Assembly (NCBI RefSeq): GCF_025823185.1
Contig: NZ_JACKVK010000008.1
Span: 794,312 to 858,311 of the forward strand
DNA: 64,000 bases
Source of the DNA: Mycobacterium yunnanensis
Lineage (GTDB): Bacteria > Actinomycetota > Actinomycetes > Mycobacteriales > Mycobacteriaceae
Reading direction: 5' to 3'
A program made the translations under genes and the position numbers. The notes under the pieces were generated by a model, which saw nothing but the letters and a program-made list of their open reading frames with translations, was not told where the DNA came from and searched no databases. Numbering within the stretch: position 1 is the stretch's first letter; every line of letters begins with the position of its first letter. Positions 26,301-36,727 of the stretch are shown in pieces.

Positions 26301-26699
26301 ATGACCATGACGGACCCGATCGCAGACTTCTTGACACGTCTGCGCAACGCCAATTCGGCGTACCACGACGAGGTGACCTTGCCTCACTCCAAGATCAAGG
26401 TGCACATCGCCGAGATCCTCAAGGAGCAGGGCTACATCACCGACTTCCGCACCGAGGATGCTCGGGTCGGCAAGGCGCTCGTGGTGCAACTCAAGTACGG
26501 ACCCAGTCGCGAACGCAGCATTGCGGGCCTCAAGCGAGTCTCGAAGCCCGGCCTGCGCGTGTACGCGAAGTCAACCAACTTGCCCCGCGTCCTCGGTGGC
26601 CTGGGCGTGGCGATCATCTCCACGTCCTCGGGTCTGCTCACCGACCGTCAGGCAGCTCGACAAGGCGTGGGCGGCGAAGTCCTCGCCTACGTCTGGTAG
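26301..26699 (+). CDS. rpsH: 30S ribosomal protein S8
   Basis: 132 residues, beginning [20 protein letters not shown], with the C-terminal conserved [21 protein letters not shown]8 binds the central domain of 16S rRNA and, in E. coli, represses the spc operon. A second ATG two codons in (26307) is also possible; AGGAAGGTGAGC precedes. The 90-bp gap after rpsZ is the largest inside this operon; it holds no clear hairpin. Confidence 0.97.
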   Translation: MTMTDPIADFLTRLRNANSAYHDEVTLPHSKIKVHIAEILKEQGYITDFRTEDARVGKALVVQLKYGPSRERSIAGLKRVSKPGLRVYAKSTNLPRVLGGLGVAIISTSSGLLTDRQAARQGVGGEVLAYVW

Positions 26700-26710
26700 G
26701 GGAAGAAGAC

Positions 26711-27250
26711 ATGTCACGCATTGGAAAGCAGCCGGTTCCGGTTCCGTCCGGAGTCGACGTCACCATCAACGGCCGCAACGTCTCGGTCAAGGGACCCAAG
26801 GGCACCCTGACCCTCGACGTCGCCGAGCCGATCACCGTCGACCGCGATGACGACGGCGCCATCCTGGTCACCCGCCCCGACGACGAGCGTCGCAGCCGTT
26901 CGCTGCACGGTCTGTCGCGGACGCTGGTCGCCAACCTCGTCACCGGTGTGACCGAGGGCTACACCACCAAGATGGAGATCTTCGGCGTCGGCTACCGCGT
27001 AGCGCTCAAGGGCAGCACCCTGGAGTTCGCACTCGGATACAGCCACCCGGTCGTCATCGAGGCCCCCGAGGGCATCACCTTCGCGGTGGAGACGCCCACG
27101 AAGTTCTCGATCACGGGTATCGACAAGCAGCAAGTCGGCCAGATTTCGGCGAACATCCGCCGCCTGCGTCGTCCGGACCCCTACAAGGGCAAGGGCGTTC
27201 GCTACGAAGGCGAGCAGATCCGTCGCAAGGTCGGAAAGACGGGTAAGTAA
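26711..27250 (+). CDS. rplF: 50S ribosomal protein L6
   Basis: 179 residues, begins [18 protein letters not shown], and has the two repeated L6 domains, with the C-terminal signature [22 protein letters not shown]6 lies near the sarcin-ricin loop. GGGGAAGAAGAC precedes the ATG. Three bp separate it from rplR. Confidence 0.98.
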   Translation: MSRIGKQPVPVPSGVDVTINGRNVSVKGPKGTLTLDVAEPITVDRDDDGAILVTRPDDERRSRSLHGLSRTLVANLVTGVTEGYTTKMEIFGVGYRVALKGSTLEFALGYSHPVVIEAPEGITFAVETPTKFSITGIDKQQVGQISANIRRLRRPDPYKGKGVRYEGEQIRRKVGKTGK

Positions 27251-27253
27251 CTC

Positions 27254-27661
27254 ATGGCCAATACGAACACCGAAGCTCCCAAGCGGAAGCCCTTGGGGCA
27301 GAGCGTCTCCGAGACGCGTCGGGCGTCGCGACTGCGTCGTCACGCGCGGTTGCGCAAGAAGGTGGCCGGCACTCCCGAGCGTCCCCGCCTGATGGTCAAC
27401 CGGTCCTCGCGCCACATCCACGTCCAGCTCATCGACGACCAGTCCGGCACCACGGTGGCCGCGGCGTCGTCCATCGAACCCGACGTGCGTGCTGTCGACG
27501 GCGACAAGAAGGCCCACAGCGTCCGCGTCGGACAGCTGATCGCCGAGCGCGCCAAGGCCGTTGGCGTCGACACCGTGGTCTTCGACCGTGGCGGCTACAC
27601 CTACGGCGGCCGCATCGCGGCGCTGGCCGACGCCGCCCGCGAGAGCGGACTGAAATTCTGA
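27254..27661 (+). CDS. rplR: 50S ribosomal protein L18
   Basis: 135 residues. A basic N-terminal arm ([19 protein letters not shown]) is followed by the 5S-rRNA-binding core with [20 protein letters not shown] and the C-terminal [20 protein letters not shown]. It works with L5 to dock 5S rRNA. The N-terminus has about 15 extra residues compared with short L18s. Normal operon position between rplF and rpsE. Confidence 0.98.
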   Translation: MANTNTEAPKRKPLGQSVSETRRASRLRRHARLRKKVAGTPERPRLMVNRSSRHIHVQLIDDQSGTTVAAASSIEPDVRAVDGDKKAHSVRVGQLIAERAKAVGVDTVVFDRGGYTYGGRIAALADAARESGLKF

Positions 27662-27689
27662 TGAAGACTCGAAACGGAAGGACTGCGTG

Positions 27690-28385
27690 ATGGCCGATCA
27701 GCCAACAGCAGGAACCGGAACCGGCGCCGGAAACACCGGCAGCCGCCCCCCGCGGGGTGGCGGCGGTGGTGGAGACCGCGACGGACGCGGTCGTCGTGAC
27801 GACCGTGGTGGCCGTGGTGGCCGCGACGGCGGGGAGAAGAGCAACTTCCTCGAGCGCGTCGTCGCCATCAACCGCGTGTCGAAGGTGGTCAAGGGTGGTC
27901 GGCGCTTCAGCTTCACCGCGCTGGTCATCGTCGGCGACGGCAACGGCATGGTCGGTGTCGGCTACGGCAAGGCCAAGGAAGTTCCCGCCGCGATCGCCAA
28001 GGGCGTCGAAGAGGCCCGCAAGAGCTTCTTCCGCGTGCCGCTGATCGGTGGCACCATCGTCCACCCGGTCCAGGGTGAGGCGGCCGCGGGTGTGGTCATG
28101 CTGCGCCCCGCGAGTGCAGGTACCGGCGTCATCGCCGGTGGCGCCTGCCGCGCGGTGCTGGAATGCGCCGGCGTGCACGACATCCTGGCCAAGTCGCTGG
28201 GCAGCGACAACGCGATCAACGTGGTGCACGCCACCGTTGCCGCGCTGAAGATGATCCAGCGCCCCGAAGAGGTCGCCGCACGTCGTGGCCTCACGATCGA
28301 GGACGTCGCACCGCCGAGCATGCTCAAGGCGCGACGCGAGAGCGAAGCGCTGGCCGTAGCGGCAGCGCGTGAAGGATCGGCATAG
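27690..28385 (+). CDS. rpsE: 30S ribosomal protein S5
   Basis: 231 residues. The first ~50 are a Gly/Arg/Asp-rich disordered arm ([18 protein letters not shown] type), then the standard S5 fold: double-stranded-RNA-binding domain [21 protein letters not shown] and the [14 protein letters not shown] motif. S5 affects decoding fidelity and the mRNA entry site. Start ATG 27690 chosen over GTG 27687 by comparison with the family; GGAAGGA lies 8-10 bases upstream. Two bp before rpmD. Confidence 0.97.
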   Translation: MADQPTAGTGTGAGNTGSRPPRGGGGGGDRDGRGRRDDRGGRGGRDGGEKSNFLERVVAINRVSKVVKGGRRFSFTALVIVGDGNGMVGVGYGKAKEVPAAIAKGVEEARKSFFRVPLIGGTIVHPVQGEAAAGVVMLRPASAGTGVIAGGACRAVLECAGVHDILAKSLGSDNAINVVHATVAALKMIQRPEEVAARRGLTIEDVAPPSMLKARRESEALAVAAAREGSA

Positions 28386-28387
28386 TC

Positions 28388-28567
28388 ATGGCTGAACTAA
28401 AGATCACCCAGGTGCGTGGCACCGTCGGGTCGCGTTGGAAGCAGCGCGAGAGCCTGCGGAGTCTCGGACTCCGCAAGATCCGTCAGACCGTCGTCCGCGA
28501 GGACAACGCTCAGACGCGTGGCTTGCTCGCCGTCGTCAACCACCTCGTCGTCGTCGAGGAGGCGTAA
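28388..28567 (+). CDS. rpmD: 50S ribosomal protein L30
   Basis: 59 residues, short but unmistakable: [18 protein letters not shown], then [20 protein letters not shown] and [14 protein letters not shown]30 is a small surface protein of the 50S subunit. Its position between rpsE and rplO and the TAATG overlap with rplO confirm the call. Confidence 0.97.
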   Translation: MAELKITQVRGTVGSRWKQRESLRSLGLRKIRQTVVREDNAQTRGLLAVVNHLVVVEEA

Positions 28568-29007
28568 TGACCATCAAGTTGCACGACCTGCGCCCAGCGC
28601 CCGGGTCGAAGACCGCCAAGACCCGCGTCGGTCGCGGTGAGGGCTCCAAGGGTAAGACCTCGGGCCGCGGCACCAAGGGCACCAAGGCCCGCAAGAACGT
28701 CCCCGTGACGTTCGAGGGTGGGCAGATGCCCATCCACATGCGGCTGCCGAAGCTCAAGGGCTTCAAGAACCGCTTCCGTACCGAGTACGAAGTGGTCAAC
28801 GTCGCCGACCTGAACCGGTTGTTCCCCGAGGGTGGCACCGTCGGAGTCGACGAGCTCGTCGCCGCCGGGGCGGTTCGCAAGAACACCCTGGTGAAGGTCC
28901 TCGGCGACGGCAAGATCTCCGTCAAGGTCGACGTCACTGCGCACAAGTTCAGTGGCAGTGCGCGCGAGAAGATCAACGCCGCAGGCGGTTCGGCCACCGA
29001 GCTGTAG
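28567..29007 (+). CDS. rplO: 50S ribosomal protein L15
   Basis: 146 residues: [20 protein letters not shown], the glycine-rich N-terminal extension [17 protein letters not shown] that penetrates the 50S subunit, and a globular C-terminal domain ending [12 protein letters not shown]. The ATG overlaps the rpmD stop. It is the last gene of the spc operon here; secY, which follows rplO in many bacteria, is displaced about 5.8 kb downstream. Confidence 0.98.
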   Translation: MTIKLHDLRPAPGSKTAKTRVGRGEGSKGKTSGRGTKGTKARKNVPVTFEGGQMPIHMRLPKLKGFKNRFRTEYEVVNVADLNRLFPEGGTVGVDELVAAGAVRKNTLVKVLGDGKISVKVDVTAHKFSGSAREKINAAGGSATEL

Positions 29008-29024
29008 GCACGTCTACGTTGGAG

Positions 29025-29051
29025 GGCCCCGCATGCATTGCGTGCGGGGCC
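29025..29051 (+). terminator. Intrinsic terminator of the spc operon
   Basis: GGCCCCGCA pairs with TGCGGGGCC around a short loop, 17 bp after rplO; G-U and A-T pairs extend the stem outward and CTTCT follows. A similar hairpin on the other strand could also end the convergent LLM gene, whose stop is 16 bp away, making it bidirectional. Confidence 0.8.
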
Positions 29052-29067
29052 TTCTGCGTCATCTGGC

Positions 29068-29994
29068 TCAGCCGACCTGCGGCAGCACCTCGGCGGCCAG
29101 CCGCTCCATTTGCTCCCGGTCCTCGGCGACGCCGTCGCCCAACGGGTTGAGCAGGATCATCTCCGCGCCCGCCGCCACGACCGCCCGCAGGCCCGCGGCC
29201 ACGTCGTCGGGCGTGCCCGACACCGGGACGTCCTCGATGCCGCGCATGCCGCCGTACTTGCGGTGCAGGCCGGCGACGACGCGCTCCCGTGCGCGGCCGG
29301 CGTCGTCGTCGACCATCAAGTACACCCGCTTGCCGACGGTGAAGCGTGCGGCGTCCTTGCCCTGGGCGTCGAGTTCGCGTCGCACGGTGGCGGCCACCGA
29401 GGCGAAGGTCTCCGTGGTCGACGAGCCCGCACCAAGGAACGAGTCGCCGAGCCGCACCGCACGGGCGAGTGCGGCAGGGGCCGTGCCGCCGAACCAGATC
29501 GGCGGGTGCGGCCGCTGCACGGGCTTTGGCTCGATCGGCAGGTCGTCGACGTCGCGGAACCGGCCGTGGAACGTCACCCGCTCGTCGTCCGACCATGCCG
29601 CCTTCATCAGTTCGAGGCCCTCGGTGAAGCTGCTGATGAACGTCCTCGGCTCCACCCCGAACGCGTCGAAGCGCCGAAAGCCGCCTCCCGGAGCCACCCC
29701 GAGGTCGAGCCTGCCGTGGCTGAGCCGGTCCACCGCCGTCGCCGAGGACGCCAACTGCAGCGGGTCGTGCAGGGAGGTGACCAACACCGCCACGCCCAAC
29801 CGCAACCGGGTGGTGCACGCCGCTGCGTAGGACAGCAACTCCAGCGGCGCGATCAACGGCTCCGCGCCGATCGTCTGCTCCAACGTCCACCCGGCCTCGA
29901 ACCCCAGCTCCTCGGCACGTCTCGCGTAGGCCTTGAAACCGTCGGCGTCGAAGCCGTCCACGTCGAGCTGGGGCAGGGAGATGGAGTAGCGCAT
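29068..29994 (-). CDS. LLM-class F420-dependent oxidoreductase
   Basis: 308 residues, luciferase-like TIM-barrel: MRYSISLPQLD start, AEELGFEAGWTLEQ, LRLGVAVLVTSLHDPLQLA, and RLDLGVAPGGGFRRFDAFG, the usual cofactor-pocket region. Mycobacterial members generally use F420 rather than FMN (family knowledge), and the substrate is unknown. The start at 29994 was chosen by the conserved N-terminus; the frame stays open upstream without similarity. It is divergent from sppA, with about 68 bp between them. Confidence 0.85.
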   Translation of the reverse strand: MRYSISLPQLDVDGFDADGFKAYARRAEELGFEAGWTLEQTIGAEPLIAPLELLSYAAACTTRLRLGVAVLVTSLHDPLQLASSATAVDRLSHGRLDLGVAPGGGFRRFDAFGVEPRTFISSFTEGLELMKAAWSDDERVTFHGRFRDVDDLPIEPKPVQRPHPPIWFGGTAPAALARAVRLGDSFLGAGSSTTETFASVAATVRRELDAQGKDAARFTVGKRVYLMVDDDAGRARERVVAGLHRKYGGMRGIEDVPVSGTPDDVAAGLRAVVAAGAEMILLNPLGDGVAEDREQMERLAAEVLPQVG

Positions 29995-30062
29995 CGTCCC
30001 CACGGTACGGCGGCCATCTGCGACCCCGGGAACACCCGTCGGCCGTCGGTAGGCTCGTCGAC

Positions 30063-31835
30063 ATGTTGAGCTTCCTGTCCGACGTTCCCGGCACCGACGA
30101 ACTGCGCGCCATCGTCCGCAAGGTCGACACCGCCCGCCACCGCGGCGTGCCACGTGGCTGCATCCTCGAACTCGACCTGCAGGCGGTGCCGCAGGAGACC
30201 GGCGGATTCGACCCGCTCGCGATGCTGAACGGCAGCGGCAAACCGCTGCTGCTGCGCGAGGCGGTCGCCGCCATCCACCGGGCGGCCAAGGACGATCGCG
30301 TCGCCGCGCTGATCGCCCGCGTGCAACCGGCCGCCGCCTCTCCGGGTCCGGCACAGGAGCTGCGCGACGCCATCGTCGCGTTCAGCGACGTCAAGCCCTC
30401 CCTGGCGTGGGCCGAGACCTACCCGGGCACGATGTCCTACTACCTGGCGTCGGCCTTCCGGGAGATCTGGATGCAGCCGTCCGGCACCGTCGGACTGGTC
30501 GGATTCGCCACCAACGCGCTCTTCCTGCACGACGCCCTCGAAAAGGCAGGCATCCAAGCGCAATTCGTCGCCCGCGGTGAGTACAAGTCGGCGGCCAACA
30601 TGTTCACCAAGGAGAGCTACACCGACGCGCACCGCGAAGCCGACGGGCGGCTCGTCGAGAGCCTGCACGATCAGGTGCTCGCCGCGGTGGCCGCGTCTCG
30701 CCACGTCGACGTCGCCGACCTGGACGCGCTGGCAGACAGGGCCCCGCTGTTGCGGGAGGACGCCGTCACCGGCCGTCTCGTCGACCGCATCGGCTTCCGT
30801 GACGAGGCCTATGCCCGCATCGCCGAATTGGCTGGCGCACCGGATGTCTCGCCTGACGATCCCGAGGCGCCGGACCGGCTGTACCTGTCCCGTTACGCCA
30901 GGGCGGCCGCGGCACCGTCGGTTCCCTCGCTGCCCGGCCGCAAGGCCAAGCCCACGATCGCCGTGGTGACCCTGGCCGGACCCATCGTCAGTGGCCGTGG
31001 TGGACGCACGCTTTCGCCGCTGGGCACCTCGAGCGCCGGTGGTGACACCATCGCCGCGGCGTTGCGCGAGGCCGGTGCCGACGACGACGTCTCCGCCGTC
31101 GTGCTGCGGGTGGACAGCCCGGGTGGTTCGGTGACCGGATCGGAGACCATCTGGCGCGAGGTGGTGCGTTTGCGCGCCGCAGGCAAGCCCGTGGTGGCCT
31201 CGATGGGTGCGGTCGCCGCCTCGGGCGGTTACTACGTGTCGATGGCGGCCGACGCGATCGTCGCCAATGCGGGAACGCTGACCGGTTCGATTGGCGTGGT
31301 CACCGGCAAGCTCGTCGCCCGCGATCTCAAGGATCGCCTGGGCATCGGCTCAGATTCGGTGCGCACCAACGCCAATGCCGACGCCTGGTCGACCAACGCG
31401 CCCTTCACCGACGAGCAGCAGGCGCACGTCGAGGCCGAGGCCGATCTGTTCTACACCGACTTCGTGCAGCGGGTCGCCGAGGGTCGGGGCATGACCGTCG
31501 AGGAGGTCGACGCCGTGGCGCGCGGGCGGGTGTGGACCGGCGCCGACGCCCTGGCGCGGGGCTTGGTCGACGAACTCGGCGGACTCCGCACGGCCGTCGG
31601 TCGCGCCAAGGTGCTCGCGGGCTTCGACGCCGACGTCGAGGCCAAGATCGTCGCCCTGCCCGGTTCGTCACTGCTGGACGCGCTTCGGCCGAAGCCCTCG
31701 TCGCAGCCGGCGGCGGCGTCGTTGCCCGATGCCTTCGGCTCGCTCGTCGGACGTTCGGCGGCGGCCTTCCTGGCGCAGGCGGAGCGGTCGGTGACCGGGG
31801 TCAACGCGCTGTGGCTCGGCGACCACCGCTTCTGA
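30063..31835 (+). CDS. sppA: Signal peptide peptidase SppA (protease IV, 67K type)
   Basis: 590 residues, the long two-domain form. The Ser/Lys dyad is split between halves as in E. coli SppA: Lys175 in GEYKSAANMF (N-terminal half) and Ser387 in AVAASGGYYVSMA (C-terminal half). The oligomerisation/substrate motif VLRVDSPGGSVTGSE also fits. It degrades signal-peptide remnants and other membrane-associated peptides. No clear N-terminal membrane anchor is visible, unlike E. coli SppA, so association with the membrane may be peripheral. Neighbours: divergent LLM gene and convergent methyltransferases. Confidence 0.93.
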   Translation: MLSFLSDVPGTDELRAIVRKVDTARHRGVPRGCILELDLQAVPQETGGFDPLAMLNGSGKPLLLREAVAAIHRAAKDDRVAALIARVQPAAASPGPAQELRDAIVAFSDVKPSLAWAETYPGTMSYYLASAFREIWMQPSGTVGLVGFATNALFLHDALEKAGIQAQFVARGEYKSAANMFTKESYTDAHREADGRLVESLHDQVLAAVAASRHVDVADLDALADRAPLLREDAVTGRLVDRIGFRDEAYARIAELAGAPDVSPDDPEAPDRLYLSRYARAAAAPSVPSLPGRKAKPTIAVVTLAGPIVSGRGGRTLSPLGTSSAGGDTIAAALREAGADDDVSAVVLRVDSPGGSVTGSETIWREVVRLRAAGKPVVASMGAVAASGGYYVSMAADAIVANAGTLTGSIGVVTGKLVARDLKDRLGIGSDSVRTNANADAWSTNAPFTDEQQAHVEAEADLFYTDFVQRVAEGRGMTVEEVDAVARGRVWTGADALARGLVDELGGLRTAVGRAKVLAGFDADVEAKIVALPGSSLLDALRPKPSSQPAAASLPDAFGSLVGRSAAAFLAQAERSVTGVNALWLGDHRF

Positions 31836-31842
31836 TCGAGGG

Positions 31843-32745
31843 TCAGCCCCGAAACACCGCGCTGACGTAGCGCAGATCGCTCATCATCTGCGACATCTCG
31901 TCGTCGGGGTACTCGAAGTCGTTGGCCGCGTGCGCCTCTCGGATGGGCGCCACGGTGACGTCCCAACCCCGTTCGGTCAGGTAGTCGACGGGGTCGCTGC
32001 GCTCGCCCTGGTAGACCAGATCGGCCATCTCCAGATCGGAGCCCAACTGCTTGATGCGGTCACGCAGCACCTGTGAGCGGTCGTCGGTGAACGCCGCGAG
32101 ATCCGGCACGTGCTCGGTGGCCAGCCGGCTCCCCGGTGCCGACAGCGCGGTGATGTGGTCGAACAGCTTGTCCTGCGCCTCGGGCGGCAGGTAGATGAGC
32201 AGGCCCTCCGCGCTCCAGGACGTCGGCTGTGTCGAGTCGAAGCCATTGTCTTGCAAGGCCTTTGGCCAATCGTCGCGGAGGTCGACAGCGACCGTCCGGT
32301 GGGTGGCGGTCGGCTCGGCGCCGATGTCGCCCAGCGTCGTGGTCTTGAACGCGATCACCTCGGGCTGGTCGACTTCGTAGACGACCGTGCCGTCCGGCCA
32401 CGGCAGCCGGTAGCCGCGGGCGTCGAGGCCGGCGGCCAGGATCACGGCCTGACGCACCCCGTCGGCCGCGCCGTCGAGGAACATCTGGTCGAAGAACCGG
32501 GTGCGGACCACCATGCCCTCCGCGGCCCGCCGCGGTGTGTAGGCCGGATCGATGGCGGTGAAGTCGACGTCGCCGTCGAGCATCCGGGTGAAGAGGTCGA
32601 CGCCGACGGCCCGCACCAGTGGTTCGGCGTAGGGATCCTCGATCAGCTTCTCGCGGTGTCCCAGCGCGCGCTGCGCGGCCACCATCGTCGCCGTGGCGCC
32701 CACGCTGGAGGCCAGGTCCCACGAATCGCCATCGGTTCTCGCCAC
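31843..32745 (-). CDS. SAM-dependent methyltransferase, TIGR00027-type (copy 3 of 3)
   Basis: 300 residues of the mycobacterial family of putative O-methyltransferases related to leucine carboxyl methyltransferase. Visible marks: [21 protein letters not shown] at the N-terminus, FFDQMFLDG, the SAM motif VILAAGLDARGYRLPWPDG, and YEVDQPEVIAFK. The substrate is unknown for the whole family; polyketide or lipid carboxylates are often suggested. It is the last of three tandem paralogues, 12 bp after copy 2, converging on sppA with 7 bp between stops. Confidence 0.9.
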   Translation of the reverse strand: MARTDGDSWDLASSVGATATMVAAQRALGHREKLIEDPYAEPLVRAVGVDLFTRMLDGDVDFTAIDPAYTPRRAAEGMVVRTRFFDQMFLDGAADGVRQAVILAAGLDARGYRLPWPDGTVVYEVDQPEVIAFKTTTLGDIGAEPTATHRTVAVDLRDDWPKALQDNGFDSTQPTSWSAEGLLIYLPPEAQDKLFDHITALSAPGSRLATEHVPDLAAFTDDRSQVLRDRIKQLGSDLEMADLVYQGERSDPVDYLTERGWDVTVAPIREAHAANDFEYPDDEMSQMMSDLRYVSAVFRG

Positions 32746-32757
32746 GGAATCTCTCCT

Positions 32758-33660
32758 CTACTTCAACGTCGACGTCAGGTAACCGGAGGTGCCGCCGAAC
32801 GTCGCCAGGTCGTCGTCGGGCAACTCGAATCCGTTGGCGGCGTAGGCCTCTGCGGTCGGGCGAATCTCGTTGGTCCAGCCGAGCCCGGCGAGGTAGTCCG
32901 CCGCGGTGTTGCGCTCGCCGTCGAAGAACAGGTCGGCGAGATCGATCTCGGACCCCGTCCGTTTGGTGCGCTCGGTGAGCCGCTGCGCCCAGTCGTCGGG
33001 CATCGCGGCGAGGTCCATGTGCTCGGTGGCGATGCGGCTGCCCGGTGCCGACAGCTCGGTGATGTGGTCGAACAACCGGTCCTGAGCCTCGGGGGGCAGG
33101 TACACCAGCAGGCCCTCGGCGGCCCACGCGGTGGGCGCTCCTGCGTCGAACCCGGCCTCTCGCAGTGCCGCCGGCCAGTCGTTGCGCAGGTCGATCGCCA
33201 CGGCGCTTCGCCGGGCGGCGGGTTCGGCACCCAGATCGGCGAGGGTTTGGGTCTTGAACGCGACCACCTCAGGCTGGTCGATCTCGTAGACCACGGTGCC
33301 GTCGGGCCACGCCAGTCGGTAGGCGCGGGTGTCCAGACCCGAGGCCAGGATGACCGCCTGGCGGATGCCGGCCGCGGTGGCCGCGGTGAAGAAATCGTCG
33401 AAGAACCGGGTGCGGACGGCGATCTGCTCGGTGATGGCCCGCCGGCCCAGCAGCGGGTCGTCGTCGGCGCCGAAGGACTCGCCGTCGACGACCTTGACGA
33501 AGGCGTCCATCCCGACGGCCCGCACGAGCGGCTCGGCCCACGGGTCGTCCAAGAGGGGGTCGGGACCTTGGGATGCGATGGCTCGCATCGCGGCGACCGC
33601 CGTGGCGGTGGCGCCGACGCTGGAGGCCAGGTCCCAGCTGTCGTCGGCAGTGCGTGTCAT
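32758..33660 (-). CDS. SAM-dependent methyltransferase, TIGR00027-type (copy 2 of 3)
   Basis: 300 residues, with the same motif series as copies 1 and 3: [51 protein letters not shown] and [18 protein letters not shown]. Start ATG 33660 overlaps the end of copy 1 (stop at 33657), so translation is coupled; the frame is open far upstream but that stretch is antisense-like shadow of copy 1. It has an FFDDFF variant near residue 88. Likely a recent duplication. Confidence 0.9.
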   Translation of the reverse strand: MTRTADDSWDLASSVGATATAVAAMRAIASQGPDPLLDDPWAEPLVRAVGMDAFVKVVDGESFGADDDPLLGRRAITEQIAVRTRFFDDFFTAATAAGIRQAVILASGLDTRAYRLAWPDGTVVYEIDQPEVVAFKTQTLADLGAEPAARRSAVAIDLRNDWPAALREAGFDAGAPTAWAAEGLLVYLPPEAQDRLFDHITELSAPGSRIATEHMDLAAMPDDWAQRLTERTKRTGSEIDLADLFFDGERNTAADYLAGLGWTNEIRPTAEAYAANGFELPDDDLATFGGTSGYLTSTLK

Positions 33661-34580
33661 GAACGTTCTCCTTCGAAGGTGGCGATGACCGACAGGGAAT
33701 TGCGCAGGGCTTCGAGGGCCTCGGAGTCGGGGAACTGCCGGCCGTAGTCGGCGAAGACGTCGGGCCGGGGACGAGCCGACACGTGCCACCCCTTGCCGGT
33801 GAGGTAGTCGGCGACGGGCGTGCGCTCGCCGCCGTAGGCCAGGGAGGCCACGTCGACGTCGAAGCCGTGCGCGCGCCACTTGTCGGCGAGGCCGGTCGCA
33901 CGGCCGCCCAGTGCCGCGCCGCCGTCGGGGTGGTACTCGGTGGCCAGACGACTGCCCGGCGCCGACACGGCGGTGATGTCGTCGAAGAGGCGGTCCTGGG
34001 CCTCCGGCGGCAGATAGACCAGGAGACCCTCCGCGCTCCAGGCCGTCGGCACCCCGGCGTCGAATCCGGCGGCCACGAGCGCCGCCGGCCAGTCGTCGCG
34101 AAGGTCGACGGCGACGGCGTGCCGCTCGGCGGTGGGGGTGGCGCCCAGATCGGCCAGCGCCGCGGACTTCGCGCCGAGCACCGCGGGTTGGTCGATCTCG
34201 AACACCGACGTGCCCGTCGGCCACGGCAGCCGGTAGGCCCTCGAGTCCAGGCCCGAGGCCAGGATCACGGCCTGCCGTATGCCTGCCCGGCCCGCGTCGA
34301 GGAAGAAGTCGTCGAAGAAGCGCGTCCGGACCGCCATCACGTCGGCCAGCATCTTGCCCGCGTCGGCTTCCTCGTCGTCGAGTGGAAGGGTGCCGTCGAC
34401 CAGTTTGACGAAGAAGTCGACGCCGACCGCACGAACCAGGGGATCGGCGTAGGGGTCGTCGATGATGGGGTCGGATTCCTTCGAGGCGATGGCACGCGCG
34501 GCCGCGACCATGGTGGCCGTGGCCCCCACGCTCGACGCGAGGTCCCATTCGTCTCCGTCGTGACGCAAGCTATCTGACAT
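33657..34580 (-). CDS. SAM-dependent methyltransferase, TIGR00027-type (copy 1 of 3)
   Basis: 307 residues, first gene of the three-copy array. Motifs: [35 protein letters not shown], the SAM-binding [29 protein letters not shown], and [13 protein letters not shown]. The C-terminal part is the most divergent of the three ([27 protein letters not shown]), so substrates may differ. It starts 275 bp from secY, divergently, and that gap must hold its promoter. M. tuberculosis has members of the family in the same sppA-secY interval (from memory). Confidence 0.9.
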   Translation of the reverse strand: MSDSLRHDGDEWDLASSVGATATMVAAARAIASKESDPIIDDPYADPLVRAVGVDFFVKLVDGTLPLDDEEADAGKMLADVMAVRTRFFDDFFLDAGRAGIRQAVILASGLDSRAYRLPWPTGTSVFEIDQPAVLGAKSAALADLGATPTAERHAVAVDLRDDWPAALVAAGFDAGVPTAWSAEGLLVYLPPEAQDRLFDDITAVSAPGSRLATEYHPDGGAALGGRATGLADKWRAHGFDVDVASLAYGGERTPVADYLTGKGWHVSARPRPDVFADYGRQFPDSEALEALRNSLSVIATFEGERS

Positions 34581-34855
34581 CGGTGCTCCAACGATTAGTT
34601 AGCTGATGTAATGAGCCGGAGCCGACTGTACGCTTCGAAGCTGATACGCCCACCGGGCTGCGGCCACGTCGATCGGATGAGGGTCCGACCGACGGCAACT
34701 GTTACCCTCGTAGACTGTTCCAACGCGCGATTGCGCTGGCTGCAGGCATGCCTGCGCGTCGGCCTGACGGATCGCTCGGGACTTACCCATAACGTGCTGG
34801 TTGGACCAGCCCCATCGGCACGCCGCGACGGAAGTCCGGCTGCGCAGGAGGAAGA
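34581..34855. promoter_or_regulatory. Divergent region between methyltransferase array and secY
   Basis: 275 bp. An AT-richer patch (CGATTAGTTAGCTGATGTAATG) next to the methyltransferase start probably contains its promoter. For secY, TAGACT at 34711-34716 followed by GTTCC is a plausible -10, but no -35 match was found at 16-18 bp. The secY Shine-Dalgarno GGAGGA is at 34847-34852. No gene seen. Confidence 0.35.
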
Positions 34856-36181
34856 GTGCTTTCGGCTTTCATCTCGTCACTGCGGACGGCCGACCTCCGA
34901 CGGAAGATTCTCTTCACCCTCGGCATCGTCATCCTCTACCGGGTCGGCGCCACGCTGCCGTCTCCCGGCGTCAACTACCCCAACGTGCAGAAGTGCATCG
35001 AGCAGGTTCAGGGTGGTGACTCGGCGCAGATCTACTCGCTGATCAACCTGTTCTCGGGCGGCGCGTTGCTTCAGCTGTCGGTCTTCGCCGTCGGCGTGAT
35101 GCCCTACATCACCGCCAGCATCATCGTGCAGCTGCTCACCGTGGTGATTCCGCGGTTCGAACAGCTGCGCAAGGAAGGCCAGTCCGGCCAGGCCAAGATG
35201 ACGCAGTACACGCGGTACCTCGCGGTGGCCTTGGCGCTGCTGCAGGGCACCTCGATCGTCGCGCTGGCGGCCAACGGCGGCCTGCTGCAGGGCTGCAGCC
35301 TCGACATCATCTCCAACTCGTCGATCTTCACCCTCGTCGTCATCGTGCTGGTGCTGACCGCGGGCGCCTCGCTGGTCATGTGGATGGGCGAGCTGGTCAC
35401 CGAGCGTGGCATCGGCAACGGCATGTCGCTGCTGATCTTCGCGGGCATCGCCGCCCGCATCCCGTCGGAGGGCAAGATGATCCTCGACGGTCGCGGACCG
35501 ACCGTGTTCACGATGGTCTGCATCGCCGCCCTGATCATCATCGTGGGCGTCGTCTTCGTCGAACAGGGTCAGCGACGCATCCCCGTCCAGTACGCCAAGC
35601 GCATGGTCGGGCGGCGGATGTACGGCGGCACGTCGACGTACCTGCCGCTGAAGGTCAACCAGGCCGGCGTCATCCCGGTCATCTTCGCCTCGTCGCTGAT
35701 CTACATCCCGCACCTGATCACGCAGCTCGTCCAGAGCGGCAGTTCGAACCCCGGCACCGGCTGGTGGGACAAGTTCGTCGCGGACTACCTGAGCAATCCC
35801 GCGAGCCCCGTCTACATCGGCATCTACTTCGGTCTGATCGTGTTCTTCACGTACTTCTACGTGTCGATCACGTTCAACCCCGACGAGCGCGCCGACGAGA
35901 TGAAGAAGTTCGGTGGCTTCATCCCCGGCATCCGACCTGGCAAACCGACGGCCGACTACTTGCGATACGTTCTGAGCCGAATCACCCTGCCCGGCTCGAT
36001 CTATCTCGGTGTGATCGCCGTTCTGCCCAACTTGTTCTTGGAGATCGGCAACACCGGTAGCGTGCAGAACCTGCCCTTCGGTGGCACTGCGGTTCTGATC
36101 ATGATCGGTGTCGGTCTGGACACCGTCAAGCAGATCGAGAGCCAGCTGATGCAGCGCAACTACGAAGGGTTCCTCAAGTGA
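34856..36181 (+). CDS. secY: Preprotein translocase subunit SecY
   Basis: 441 residues with ten membrane spans. Starts [23 protein letters not shown]. Conserved marks: [20 protein letters not shown] (plug/TM2 region), ASIIVQLL, the cytoplasmic loop [19 protein letters not shown], and the C-terminal loop with [25 protein letters not shown]. Forms the protein-conducting channel with SecE and SecG. The GTG start at 34856 follows an excellent GGAGGA. The TGA stop overlaps the adk GTG (GTGA), so the two are translationally coupled. This is SecY1; mycobacteria encode no SecY2. Confidence 0.98.
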   Translation: MLSAFISSLRTADLRRKILFTLGIVILYRVGATLPSPGVNYPNVQKCIEQVQGGDSAQIYSLINLFSGGALLQLSVFAVGVMPYITASIIVQLLTVVIPRFEQLRKEGQSGQAKMTQYTRYLAVALALLQGTSIVALAANGGLLQGCSLDIISNSSIFTLVVIVLVLTAGASLVMWMGELVTERGIGNGMSLLIFAGIAARIPSEGKMILDGRGPTVFTMVCIAALIIIVGVVFVEQGQRRIPVQYAKRMVGRRMYGGTSTYLPLKVNQAGVIPVIFASSLIYIPHLITQLVQSGSSNPGTGWWDKFVADYLSNPASPVYIGIYFGLIVFFTYFYVSITFNPDERADEMKKFGGFIPGIRPGKPTADYLRYVLSRITLPGSIYLGVIAVLPNLFLEIGNTGSVQNLPFGGTAVLIMIGVGLDTVKQIESQLMQRNYEGFLK

Positions 36182-36723
36182 GAATCGTGTTGCTTGGACC
36201 CCCCGGCGCAGGCAAGGGCACGCAAGCCGAGAAGCTGGTCGACAAGCTCGGCATCCCGCAGGTCTCCACCGGCGACCTCTTCCGGCACAACATCACCACC
36301 GGCACCGAGCTGGGCGTGGAGGCCAAGAAGTACCTCGACGCCGGCGATCTGGTCCCCGCCACCCTCACCAACGCGCTGGTCGACGACCGACTCGACGACG
36401 AGGACGTGGCCGACGGCTTCATCCTCGACGGGTTTCCCCGGTCGGTCGAGCAGGCCGAGGCGCTGCGCGAAATGCTGGCCAAGCGTGACCTGCAGCTCGA
36501 CGCGGTCCTGGAGTTCCGGGTCTCCGAGGACGAACTGCTCAAGCGGCTCAAGAGCCGGGGACGTGCCGACGACACCGAAGAGGTCATCCTCAACCGGATG
36601 AACGTCTACCGGGCCGAGACGGCGCCACTGCTCGACTACTACGCCGACGAGCTCAAGACCGTCGACGCCGTCGGCGATCCCGACGAGGTGTTCGCCCGCG
36701 CTCTGCGCGCCCTCGGCAAGTAG
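36178..36723 (+). CDS. adk: Adenylate kinase
   Basis: 181 residues, the short form without an extended lid domain, as in other mycobacteria. P-loop [14 protein letters not shown] at residues 7-20, the AMP-site ISTGDLFR-like [10 protein letters not shown], and [12 protein letters not shown]. Catalyses ATP + AMP to 2 ADP. Starts with GTG overlapping the secY stop and is followed after 4 bp by map, the common secY-adk-map arrangement. Confidence 0.98.
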   Translation: MRIVLLGPPGAGKGTQAEKLVDKLGIPQVSTGDLFRHNITTGTELGVEAKKYLDAGDLVPATLTNALVDDRLDDEDVADGFILDGFPRSVEQAEALREMLAKRDLQLDAVLEFRVSEDELLKRLKSRGRADDTEEVILNRMNVYRAETAPLLDYYADELKTVDAVGDPDEVFARALRALGK

Positions 36724-36727
36724 CCCC

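Noticed and set aside
32758..34548. 596-codon frame suggesting a fused double methyltransferase
   Set aside because: Its first half is an out-of-frame shadow of methyltransferase copy 1; the real gene starts at 33660.
34711..34716. secY promoter at TAGACT
   Set aside because: The -10 is reasonable but there is no -35 at normal spacing, so it was not listed as a separate promoter.
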